Positions 5,620 to 11,468 of a DNA stretch of 11,905 bases are shown here, in pieces. Under the pieces are notes generated by a model. It ran no database searches. It worked only from the letters and a program-made list of their open reading frames with translations, and was not told the origin of the DNA. Location of the stretch: contig CAJTPP010000003.1 in assembly GCA_910578235.1 (NCBI GenBank), positions 26,535 through 38,439 of the forward strand. Direction: 5' to 3'. This DNA comes from an uncultured Clostridia bacterium. GTDB lineage: Bacteria > Bacillota > Clostridia > UBA1381. Position numbers and translations under genes: made by a program. Numbering within the stretch: position 1 is the stretch's first letter; every line of letters starts with the position of its first letter.

Positions 5620-7296
5620 GTGAGAATGACCGGTGCTGAAATGGTTGTTAAAACACTGGAGAAAAACGGTGTCAAAGTTGTATTCGGATATCCGGGCGCG
5701 GCTAACTGTCCTATCATAGACAAACTGTCCGTCTCTTCAATAAAGCATATTTTAACACGCAATGAGCAGGGAGCTGCTCATATGGCATCAGGCTATGCGA
5801 TCGTTACAAAACAGGCGGGCGTTTGCACCGCCACATCAGGTCCCGGAGCGACAAACCTTATCACAGGTATTGCCACAGCGTATATGGACTCCGTTCCCAT
5901 GATTGCACTCACGGGACAGGTTGGGACAAAGCTTATCGGTAAGGATGCTTTTCAGGAGGTTGACATTACAGGCGCGACGCTTCCTTTCACAAAGCACAGC
6001 TATTTGATTAAAGACGGACTTGATATTCCGAGAGTGGTGGACGAGGCGTTTCATATTGCTAATACGGGTCGTCCCGGTCCTGTGCTGATTGACTTTCCGA
6101 TGGATATTCTGAAAACTGAATTTGATTACCCCGACGAGAATGAGGAAATCAGTGTAAGAGGTTACAAGGTTATCGGAAGAGCGAATGAGTCTCAGCTTAA
6201 AAAGGTTGCTGACGCTGTAAGAAACGCGAAGAAGCCTGTTATACTCGCAGGCGGCGGTATAGTTATTTCCGACGCGGCAAGCGAGCTTAGAAGCTTTGTG
6301 AAGGAAACCGATATTCCTGTTGTGTCAACAATGATGGGTATTGGCGCAATTCCGACAAATAGTCCGAAATATTACGGTATGATTGGCTCGCACGGTGTAA
6401 AGCGAGCTAATATGATATTTAACAGGGCTGATCTTGTGATTGTTATGGGATCGAGACTGGGTGACAGATCAGTTGCTAACGTCAAGGGACTTGAAGAAGG
6501 AAACAAGCTTATACATATAGACATAGATCCTGCCGAGATCGGCAAAAATACTCAGCCGTATATTCCTGTTGTTGGTGATATTAAGGACGTGCTGGGACAG
6601 CTTTTGCCGCTGCTTGCGGGCTATAAGGCGGACAGATCATGGCTGGAGGAAGCGGAGGGAGTGCGTGAGCGATTTACGCATATACCGTTTAGTGATAATA
6701 ACGGCTTCGTAAACCCGAGATATTTTTTGAATGTATTGTCTGAAAAAACAAAGTCGGACGTGTATGTGTCGACTGAGGTTGGACAAAACCAGATATGGTG
6801 CGCGAATAACTTTACTTTTACCTCTCCGAGATCACTCATTACGTCGGGCGGCTTCGGAACGATGGGCTACGGACTTCCCGCCGCAATCGGCGCGTCTGTC
6901 GCCGCTGAAGGGAAAAAGCCTGTTATAGCGGTAATGGGTGACGGAAGTTTCCAGATGGATCTGCCTGAAATGGGCACTATGGCTCAGTGGGATATCCCTG
7001 TTAAGATGGTTCTTTTTAAGAACGGCAGACTCGGTATGGTGCACGAGCATCAGTATCTTCTGTACAAGTCGAATTATCAGGCTGTTGATATAGAGGGAAC
7101 TCCAGATTTTGAGCTGCTCGCAAAAGCATATGGCTTTGAGAGCGCGTGCGTTACGGAGAACAGTGAGGTCGGATCAGCCATAGACGCTATGATGGCGGCG
7201 GAAGGCTCATATCTTCTTATTGTTAATGTAAATCCGTTTGAGCCTACTGGCGACGCGCTTAATGAGGCTACTCTTCCGGAAAAGGAGGATAAATAA
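5620..7296 (+). CDS. ilvB: Acetolactate (acetohydroxyacid) synthase, catalytic large subunit
   Basis: This ThDP-dependent enzyme condenses two pyruvates, or pyruvate and 2-oxobutyrate, in the first common step of valine, leucine and isoleucine synthesis, working with IlvN. The 558 aa include the catalytic Glu49 in TRNEQGAAHMASGYA, the SGPGATNLITGI stretch near residue 70, the central RPGPVLIDFPMDI segment, and the ThDP motif starting GDG (440-442) and ending at Asn468 in FKNGRLGMV. After that motif the usual MVRQWQ reads MVHEHQ, so His477 replaces the tryptophan that favours 2-oxobutyrate in E. coli AHAS II; E. coli AHAS I has Gln there. The start is GTG at 5620, placed 7 nt after AAAGGGGG; the ATG two codons on is too far from it. 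The last bases contain the ilvN ribosome binding site, coupling the two genes. Confidence 0.93.
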   Translation: MRMTGAEMVVKTLEKNGVKVVFGYPGAANCPIIDKLSVSSIKHILTRNEQGAAHMASGYAIVTKQAGVCTATSGPGATNLITGIATAYMDSVPMIALTGQVGTKLIGKDAFQEVDITGATLPFTKHSYLIKDGLDIPRVVDEAFHIANTGRPGPVLIDFPMDILKTEFDYPDENEEISVRGYKVIGRANESQLKKVADAVRNAKKPVILAGGGIVISDAASELRSFVKETDIPVVSTMMGIGAIPTNSPKYYGMIGSHGVKRANMIFNRADLVIVMGSRLGDRSVANVKGLEEGNKLIHIDIDPAEIGKNTQPYIPVVGDIKDVLGQLLPLLAGYKADRSWLEEAEGVRERFTHIPFSDNNGFVNPRYFLNVLSEKTKSDVYVSTEVGQNQIWCANNFTFTSPRSLITSGGFGTMGYGLPAAIGASVAAEGKKPVIAVMGDGSFQMDLPEMGTMAQWDIPVKMVLFKNGRLGMVHEHQYLLYKSNYQAVDIEGTPDFELLAKAYGFESACVTENSEVGSAIDAMMAAEGSYLLIVNVNPFEPTGDALNEATLPEKEDK

Positions 7297-7297
7297 A

Positions 7298-7801
7298 ATG
7301 ACAGAGAGATACACATTATCAGTCCTTGTTGAAAATCAGCCGGGTGTGCTTTCAAGAGTGGTAGGACTGTTTTCAAGACGCGGCTTTAATATTCATTCGC
7401 TGTCGGTAGGAACAACTCAGGATCCTACAGTGTCCCGTATCACGATTGAGGTGAACGGCGACGCGCAGACAGTTGAGCAGGTTTCAAAGCAGCTTTCAAA
7501 GATTATTGAGGTTATCAAAATCAAAACGCTTCGTGACAGCGATCTTGTAAAGCGCGGCCTTATGCTTGTAAAAGTAAAGGTAACGTCGAAGACGAGAAGC
7601 GAGCTTATTGAGATAACATCGGTGTTCCGCGCAAATATAGTAGATATTTCGGCAAATACGCTGACTGTGGAGATTACCGGACATGACAGAAAGCTCGGCG
7701 CGTTTCTTGATCTTGTAGAACCGTACGGAATTGAGGAGATTTCACGCACAGGTATGACGGCGCTTGAAAGAGGAACAAACACGCTTAAAGTAGACAAATA
7801 A
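7298..7801 (+). CDS. ilvN: Acetolactate synthase small regulatory subunit (ACT domain)
   Basis: This is the regulatory partner that activates IlvB and typically confers valine feedback inhibition. The 167 aa are the normal length. An N-terminal ACT domain (about 4-75) shows the hallmark LVENQPGVLSRVVGLFSRRG and NIHSLSVG. The C-terminal half (about 80-160) with VDISANTLTVEITGH is the IlvN/IlvH-type second domain. The ATG at 7298 lies 1 nt after the ilvB stop with AAAGGAGG just before it. An in-frame ATG 60 bp upstream is ignored because it would add an unrelated 20-residue basic extension inside ilvB. Valine sensitivity cannot be predicted from what is visible. Confidence 0.93.
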   Translation: MTERYTLSVLVENQPGVLSRVVGLFSRRGFNIHSLSVGTTQDPTVSRITIEVNGDAQTVEQVSKQLSKIIEVIKIKTLRDSDLVKRGLMLVKVKVTSKTRSELIEITSVFRANIVDISANTLTVEITGHDRKLGAFLDLVEPYGIEEISRTGMTALERGTNTLKVDK

Positions 7802-7845
7802 TCAGACGGCGGAAAAACTGCGGTATAATTTACAATAATGCACAA

Positions 7846-7876
7846 TATTAAATAAATATAACGAGTTTATTTAATA
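7846..7876 (+). promoter_or_regulatory. AT-only hairpin between ilvN and ilvC
   Basis: TATTAAATAAA (7846-7856) and TTTATTTAATA (7866-7876) are perfect 11-bp complements around a 9-nt loop in the 100-bp ilvN-ilvC gap. The stem has no G-C pairs, so as a terminator it would be weak; it may mark message processing or partial termination. A TATAAT at 7824-7829 has no convincing -35, so a separate ilvC promoter is unproven. Confidence 0.45.
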
Positions 7877-7901
7877 AAAATAAAGAAAGAGGTAATTTAA
7901 A

Positions 7902-8930
7902 ATGGCAAAAGAAGCAAAAGTATTTTATGAGAGCGACTGTAATCTTGGACTTCTAAAAGACAAGACAATAGCAATAATCGGCTACGGAAGTCAGGGACAC
8001 GCTCACGCTCTTAACCTGAAGGATTCAGGCTGTAACGTAATCATCGGTCTTTACGAAGGCAGTAAGTCATGGGCTAAGGCTGAAAAGCAGGGACTTGAGG
8101 TATATACATCGGCACAGGCTGCAAAAAAGGCAGACATCATCATGATCCTCATTAATGACGAGCATCAGGCTGACCTTTACAAGAACGAGATTGAGCCTAA
8201 TCTTGAAGCGGGTAATATGCTTATGTTCGCGCATGGTTTCAACATTCATTTCGGAACAATTGTTCCTCCCGCTGATGTTGACGTAACAATGATCGCTCCG
8301 AAGGGTCCCGGTCATACGGTACGCAGCGAGTATGTTGAGGGTAAGGGTGTTCCGTGTCTTATCGCTGTTGAGCAGGACGCTACAGGCAAGGCGCAGGAGC
8401 TTGCGCTTGCTTACGCTTTGGGTATCGGCGGCGCGAGAGCTGGTGTTCTTGAAACAACATTCAGAACGGAGACAGAGACAGATTTATTTGGTGAGCAGGC
8501 AGTGCTTTGCGGCGGTGTTACGGCTCTTATGCAGGCAGGTTTTGAGACGCTTGTTGAGGCCGGTTATGATCCGAGAAACGCGTATTTTGAGTGTATCCAT
8601 GAGATGAAGCTGATTGTTGATCTGATTTATCAGAGCGGCTTTAAGGGTATGAGATACTCAATCTCAAATACTGCCGAGTACGGAGATTACATCACAGGCC
8701 CGAAGATTATCACTGATGAGACTAAAAAAGCCATGAAGAAGGTTCTGAAAGATATTCAGGACGGTTCATTCGCCAAGGAATTCCTTCTTGACATGTCACC
8801 GGCAGGCCGTCAGGTTCATTTTAAGGCTATGAGAAAGATCAACGGCGAGCACCAGCTTGAGCAGGTTGGTGAGGAGATCCGTAAGCTGTACAGCTGGAAC
8901 AGCGAGGATGATAAGCTGATCAATAACTAA
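7902..8930 (+). CDS. ilvC: Ketol-acid reductoisomerase, class I
   Basis: The enzyme isomerises and reduces 2-acetolactate or 2-aceto-2-hydroxybutyrate, the second step of branched-chain amino acid synthesis. The 342 aa are of short class I type. The Rossmann motif GYGSQGHA (27-34) binds the nucleotide. The cofactor loop reads IGLYEGSKSW: Ser54 and Ser56 are the positions that contact the 2'-phosphate of NADPH in class I enzymes, while the frequent Arg after GL is Tyr51. The knotted C-terminal domain has metal ligands Asp194 and Glu198 in TETDLFGEQAVLCGG, and Glu230 and Glu234 in FECIHEMK. NADPH use is therefore likely, but not certain. AGAGGT precedes the ATG. It follows ilvN by 100 bp and the operon ends in a terminator 20 bp later. 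Confidence 0.95.
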   Translation: MAKEAKVFYESDCNLGLLKDKTIAIIGYGSQGHAHALNLKDSGCNVIIGLYEGSKSWAKAEKQGLEVYTSAQAAKKADIIMILINDEHQADLYKNEIEPNLEAGNMLMFAHGFNIHFGTIVPPADVDVTMIAPKGPGHTVRSEYVEGKGVPCLIAVEQDATGKAQELALAYALGIGGARAGVLETTFRTETETDLFGEQAVLCGGVTALMQAGFETLVEAGYDPRNAYFECIHEMKLIVDLIYQSGFKGMRYSISNTAEYGDYITGPKIITDETKKAMKKVLKDIQDGSFAKEFLLDMSPAGRQVHFKAMRKINGEHQLEQVGEEIRKLYSWNSEDDKLINN

Positions 8931-8950
8931 TTAAAATAATTGATTATTAA

Positions 8951-8986
8951 AAAAAGCTGACGCATTTTAAAATGCGTCAGCTTTTT
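8951..8986. terminator. Bidirectional terminator between ilvC and the 45-aa gene
   Basis: A perfect 36-bp palindrome with arms AAAAAGCTGACGCATTTT and its complement has A5 on one side and T5 on the other. It ends the plus-strand ilvBNC transcript, and its reverse reading ends the minus-strand transcript of the small gene at 8992, whose stop is 5 bp away. Confidence 0.92.
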
Positions 8987-8991
8987 GATAT

Positions 8992-9129
8992 TCAGTTGTC
9001 CGTAATTGCCGTGCCTCCGGCTTCAATGTACATTTTCTCTGTCTGCTGCTGTATATCCGTAAGCTCCTCTATAACAGCGCTCACACGGTTGAATAATTCT
9101 AAGTACATATTCTTGTAGCTCGTTTCCAT
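8992..9129 (-). CDS. 45-aa small protein, function unknown
   Basis: The 45-aa protein begins METSYKNMYLELFNRVSAVI and ends in GGTAITDN. It is acidic and probably mostly helical: residues 5-36 have a heptad-like spacing of hydrophobic residues (Met8, Leu10, Leu12, Phe13, Val16, Val19, Ile20, Leu23, Ile26) and a QQQTEKMY segment. It has no signal peptide or membrane segment. The coding case rests on a near-perfect AAGGAGGT 7 nt before the ATG and a good terminator right after the stop. It recalls short proteins of the type YKxLYLxLFNxxxxxIExL seen across Firmicutes, for which I know no function; that recollection should be checked. It is led by an unusual regulatory region (9130-9405) and is convergent with ilvC. 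Confidence 0.8.
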   Translation of the reverse strand: METSYKNMYLELFNRVSAVIEELTDIQQQTEKMYIEAGGTAITDN

Positions 9130-9149
9130 ATGCTTCACCTCCTTAAATT

Positions 9150-9179
9150 AAAAAAAGTGCGCTACATGAGTAACGCACT
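9150..9179 (-). terminator. Strong terminator in the leader of the 45-aa gene (attenuator candidate)
   Basis: On the minus strand AGTGCGTTAC pairs with GTAGCGCACT (one U-G pair) around the loop TCAT, followed by six T. It ends 5 nt before the AAGGAGGT of the 45-aa gene. A terminator placed after the promoters but before the gene is the layout of transcription attenuation; alternatively it simply ends a small RNA. Confidence 0.82.
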
Positions 9180-9203
9180 AAAAACACATTACTCCGTAGT
9201 CGC
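9159..9203 (-). promoter_or_regulatory. Antiterminator pairing that competes with the leader terminator
   Basis: The RNA stretch GCGACTACGGAGTAA (9203-9189) can pair with TTACTCATGTAGCGC (9173-9159): GAGTAA/TTACTC, CTAC/GTAG and GCG/CGC with small bulges, 13 Watson-Crick pairs in all. The 3' partner comprises most of the terminator hairpin, so the two folds exclude each other. Its 5' end overlaps the inverted-repeat stem (9202-9218) by 2 nt only. Confidence 0.6.
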
Positions 9204-9369
9204 AAAACAAATTGAATATAGCTTAATATAATATAATATACAATATTACAGCAAGTATATCAAATAGAGCATGCATTTTTATCAAAAGATAAAAATGACA
9301 TACATAACTGTAATAATTATATAGTATATGTAAACTATATGTACTATTTCGTTATTCAATTTGTTTTGC
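9202..9369. repeat. Perfect 17-bp inverted repeats bounding a 168-bp AT-rich segment
   Basis: GCAAAACAAATTGAATA (9202-9218) and TATTCAATTTGTTTTGC (9353-9369) are exact complements, 134 bp apart. Flanks show no target-site duplication (left flank GTAGTC, right flank TAATAC), and no transposase lies inside, so a transposon remnant is not well supported. The segment could be a stem in RNA or a pair of recombination sites. Confidence 0.85.
9235..9263 (-). promoter_or_regulatory. Promoter candidate inside the inverted-repeat segment
   Basis: TTGATA (9258-9263), 17 bp and TATATT (9235-9240) each match consensus at five of six positions on the minus strand and point to the 45-aa gene. The region is so AT-rich that -10-like words recur (TATATT repeats at 9224-9240), which lowers confidence. 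Confidence 0.4.
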
Positions 9370-9376
9370 TAATACT

Positions 9377-9405
9377 ACTATAACACAAAATTTTCCATTT
9401 TTCAA
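9377..9405 (-). promoter_or_regulatory. Minus-strand promoter, copy 1
   Basis: TTGAAA (9400-9405), a 17-bp spacer and TATAGT (9377-9382). Dense A/T tracts directly upstream of the -35 resemble an UP element, as found at strong stable-RNA promoters. It shares its -35, most of its spacer and most of its -10 with copy 2. The predicted start is 9369-9371. Confidence 0.7.
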
Positions 9406-9615
9406 CTGTTTTAAAAAAATTTTATAAAAAAATAGGATTGCCGTATTGATCAGGTTTGAACCGTCTTAAATATAAAACAATTTTTGAAAAGAAGTTATCT
9501 GAAATTTATTGACAAAATCAATGGAATGCGATATATCAAGGACGCATGGCTTTGCTATCACCTACAGCCAATCGGCTTATAGCGTCATTATAATGTAAAA
9601 TTTTCCATTTTTCAA
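9379..9615. repeat. 27-bp direct repeat carrying the two promoters
   Basis: Positions 9379-9405 and 9589-9615 are identical at 24 of 27 bases, including 19 consecutive bases (plus strand AAAATTTTCCATTTTTCAA). The three differences all fall in the short stretch just upstream of the -10. The copies are 210 bp apart in the same orientation, which suggests duplication of a promoter module. Confidence 0.85.
9587..9615 (-). promoter_or_regulatory. Minus-strand promoter, copy 2
   Basis: TTGAAA (9610-9615), a 17-bp spacer and a perfect TATAAT (9587-9592), again with A/T tracts upstream of the -35. Transcription would begin near 9580 and run through a patch reading AAGCCGATTGGCT and then GATAGCAAAGCC. 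No hairpin followed by a T-run was found before copy 1, so this transcript may continue into the 45-aa gene leader. Confidence 0.7.
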
Positions 9616-9666
9616 GCATTACAAAAAAAATTGAAATTTTTTTAAAAAAGGGCTTGCTTTTTTTGT

Positions 9667-9696
9667 ATGGCATTTTTGTTGTAAATACGATATAAT
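9667..9696 (+). promoter_or_regulatory. Probable promoter of the lrp-type operon
   Basis: A perfect TATAAT (9691-9696) is preceded after 18 bp by ATGGCA (9667-9672), which matches four of six -35 bases. Transcription near 9703 gives a leader of about 60 nt. It diverges from promoter copy 2, with the two -35 regions about 50 bp apart. Confidence 0.5.
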
Positions 9697-9765
9697 TATA
9701 AGATAAAATGACTATTAATGTGTATATTTGCATTTATAGCCAAAATCACAATGAAAGGCGATGGA

Positions 9766-10254
9766 ATGACTATGGAAGAACTTCTGACTATTTTGGACAA
9801 AGAAAAGGGCAGTATATCGCGCGCGAAGATAGCGCAGATGCTCGGCAAGGATGAGCAGGAAGTCGCCGAAAGCATTGAGACACTTGAAAAAGAAAATGTA
9901 ATTGTCGGCTATAAAACAATTGTAAACTGGGACAAAACTGAAAAAGACGTTGTGTCCGCTCTTATCGAGCTTCGAATAACGCCGCAGAGGGGAGAGGGCT
10001 TTGACAGAGTGGCGGAGAGGATTTACAAGTATCCTCAGGTAAAATCGCTTTATCTGATGTCGGGCGCGTATGATCTGGCTGTGACAATTGAGGGAAAGAG
10101 TATGAAAGAAGTCGCATTGTTTGTCGCTCAAAAGCTTGCGCCGATGGACTCGATAATCTCTACGGCAACACATTTTGTACTGAAAAAATACAAGGAAGAA
10201 GGAATTGTGTTCGAGGATGACGAAAAGGATACAAGACAGGTGATAACGCTATGA
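9766..10254 (+). CDS. Lrp/AsnC family transcriptional regulator
   Basis: This is probably a DNA-binding regulator of amino-acid genes. The 162 aa comprise an N-terminal helix-turn-helix (about 5-50; ISRAKIAQMLGK then the recognition-helix region EVAESIETLEKENVIVGY) and a C-terminal Lrp/AsnC effector and oligomerisation domain (about 62-140), with the family-typical VKSLYLMSGAYDLAVTIEG. Length is normal for the family. The ATG at 9766 is chosen because AAAGG is 7 nt upstream; ATG at 9772 is also in frame but too distant, and earlier starts at 9718 and 9751 lack a site. It overlaps the aminotransferase start by ATGA, indicating translational coupling. Regulators in this arrangement often control their own operon; the effector amino acid cannot be read. 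Confidence 0.9.
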   Translation: MTMEELLTILDKEKGSISRAKIAQMLGKDEQEVAESIETLEKENVIVGYKTIVNWDKTEKDVVSALIELRITPQRGEGFDRVAERIYKYPQVKSLYLMSGAYDLAVTIEGKSMKEVALFVAQKLAPMDSIISTATHFVLKKYKEEGIVFEDDEKDTRQVITL

Positions 10255-11426
10255 TTGATTACGATAAAATAGTTTCTCCGGTTGTCGCGGCGCTTCCGCC
10301 ATCGGGTATAAGAAAATTTTTTGATATAGTGGCTGAAATGAAAGACGCAATTTCACTCGGCGTAGGAGAACCTGATTTTACAACGCCGTGGACGATCCGT
10401 GAAGCGGGTATATATTCGCTTGAAAAGGGACAGACACACTATACTGCCAATGCCGGACTTATGGAGCTTCGTGAGGAGATATGCAATTATAATAAGAGAA
10501 AATTCGGTGTTACATATGATGCTAAAAGCGAGGTGCTTGTGACTGTCGGCGGCAGTGAGGCAATTGACGCTATGATTAGATGCATTATCAATCCCGGAGA
10601 CGAGGTGCTTATCCCCGAACCGTGCTTTGTTTGTTACAGACCGCTTACAGTTATGGCGGGCGGTGTTCCTGTTTCCATTCAGACAAAGGAAGAGGACGAG
10701 TTCAGACTGCTCCCTGAGCAGCTCAAAGAAAAAATTACAGACAAAACAAAGCTGCTGATACTGCCGTATCCGAATAATCCGACCGGAGGAGTCATGTCGG
10801 GAGCGGATCTTGAGGCGATAGCGGAGGTGCTTCGGGGCACGGATATAATGGTGCTTTCAGACGAAATTTACGGCGAGCTTCGCTACAGTGACGAGGGACA
10901 TATTCCTTTTTCAAAGATAGACGGTATGCGCGAAAGAACAGTCGTTGTAAACGGATTTTCAAAGTCATTCGCAATGACAGGCTGGAGACTGGGTTACGCG
11001 CTCGGACCTGAGAAAATAATAAAGCTTATGACTAAGGTTCATCAGTACGGTATAATGTCCGCGCCGACAACGGCGCAGTTTGCGGCGATAGAGGCGCTGA
11101 GAAGCTGTGATAACGAGGTTGAGGAAATGCGGCGTGAATACAATTATAGGAGACGCTGTATAGTTGACGGATTTCGTGCGATGGGGCTGAGCTGCTTTGA
11201 GCCGCTCGGCGCGTTCTATGTGTTTCCGTGTATAAAATCTACAGGTATGACAAGCGAGGAGTTTTGCAAGAGCCTGCTTGAAGAAGAAAAGGTGGCTGTT
11301 GTGCCGGGAAACGCGTTCGGCGAAAGCGGAGAGGGGTTTATACGCTGCTCGTACGCGTACTCAATAGAGAATATTCAGGAAGCCCTGAAACGGATTGAAC
11401 GGTTTGTGGAAAGACACAGTAAATAA
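10251..11426 (+). CDS. PLP-dependent aminotransferase, class I/II (aspartate aminotransferase-like)
   Basis: This fold-type I enzyme transfers amino groups between an amino acid and a 2-oxo acid. The 391 aa are of standard length. PLP-site residues are clear: the LGVGEPDF start of the domain (36-43), Asn176 in YPNNPTG (173-179), Asp204 and Tyr207 in SDEIYGELRY, the Schiff-base Lys238 in NGFSKSFAMTGWRLGY, and the substrate-carboxylate Arg365 in FIRCSYAYS. It belongs to the group with bacterial aspartate- and aromatic-type aminotransferases, where exact substrate is poorly predicted by sequence. The ATG is embedded in the regulator's stop (ATGA), so both are one operon; linkage with an Lrp-type regulator and proximity to ilvBNC suit an amino-acid role. 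No ribosome binding site of consensus strength precedes it, consistent with coupling. Confidence 0.92.
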   Translation: MIDYDKIVSPVVAALPPSGIRKFFDIVAEMKDAISLGVGEPDFTTPWTIREAGIYSLEKGQTHYTANAGLMELREEICNYNKRKFGVTYDAKSEVLVTVGGSEAIDAMIRCIINPGDEVLIPEPCFVCYRPLTVMAGGVPVSIQTKEEDEFRLLPEQLKEKITDKTKLLILPYPNNPTGGVMSGADLEAIAEVLRGTDIMVLSDEIYGELRYSDEGHIPFSKIDGMRERTVVVNGFSKSFAMTGWRLGYALGPEKIIKLMTKVHQYGIMSAPTTAQFAAIEALRSCDNEVEEMRREYNYRRRCIVDGFRAMGLSCFEPLGAFYVFPCIKSTGMTSEEFCKSLLEEEKVAVVPGNAFGESGEGFIRCSYAYSIENIQEALKRIERFVERHSK

Positions 11427-11468
11427 TAGGTTAAAGAGTTGGAAGGATATAATTAACAGGAGGAAAAG

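Larger units (their letters stand above)
9150..9370 (-). ncRNA. Candidate structured leader RNA, about 220 nt
   Basis: The promoter at 9377-9405 predicts a start at 9369-9371, exactly where the 17-nt right arm of the inverted repeat begins, so the RNA would close on itself from its first base. Inside are a hairpin at 9321-9347 with an ATAGTA/TACTAT base, an 8-bp helix TATTACAG/CTGTAATA (9308-9315 with 9244-9251) and within it a stem of 15 pairs with one bulge (9269-9303) centred on CATTTTTATC/GATAAAAATG. The leader terminator follows. It matches no RNA family that I recognise. Expression is predicted, not shown, and the high AT content makes chance pairing easier. Confidence 0.45.
9130..9765. 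other. Long non-coding stretch between the 45-aa gene and the Lrp-type gene
   Basis: No protein gene is supported in these 636 bp. From left to right they hold the ribosome binding site of the 45-aa gene, a terminator/antiterminator pair (9150-9203), a segment with 17-bp inverted-repeat ends and nested hairpins (9202-9369), two nearly identical minus-strand promoters (9377-9405 and 9587-9615), about 180 bp of AT-rich DNA between them with a small structured patch at 9540-9580, and the plus-strand lrp promoter (9667-9696). Confidence 0.75.

Noticed and set aside
9202..9369. Miniature transposable element (MITE)
   Set aside because: No target-site duplication flanks the 17-bp repeats and no second copy exists in the window; it cannot be excluded without a genome-wide search.
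9150..9370. 6S RNA or tmRNA identity for the structured segment
   Set aside because: Size is near that of 6S RNA, but the branched fold and extreme AT content do not fit its long rod with a central bubble, and no tmRNA or SRP RNA hallmark was seen.
9480..9580. Firm call of a cyclic-di-GMP-I riboswitch
   Set aside because: Only a GCAAAGCC-like core matches; the conserved hairpins and the closing helix were not found, so it is kept as a question only.
9536..9733. 65-codon minus-strand open frame (starts MQIYTLIVIL)
   Set aside because: It spans promoter copy 2 and the lrp promoter and has no ribosome binding site; its lysine/phenylalanine-rich body is what A/T tracts encode by chance.
9715..10173. 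152-codon antisense open frame opposite the lrp-type gene
   Set aside because: Shadow of a well-supported Lrp/AsnC coding sequence, with no ribosome binding site or recognisable domain.
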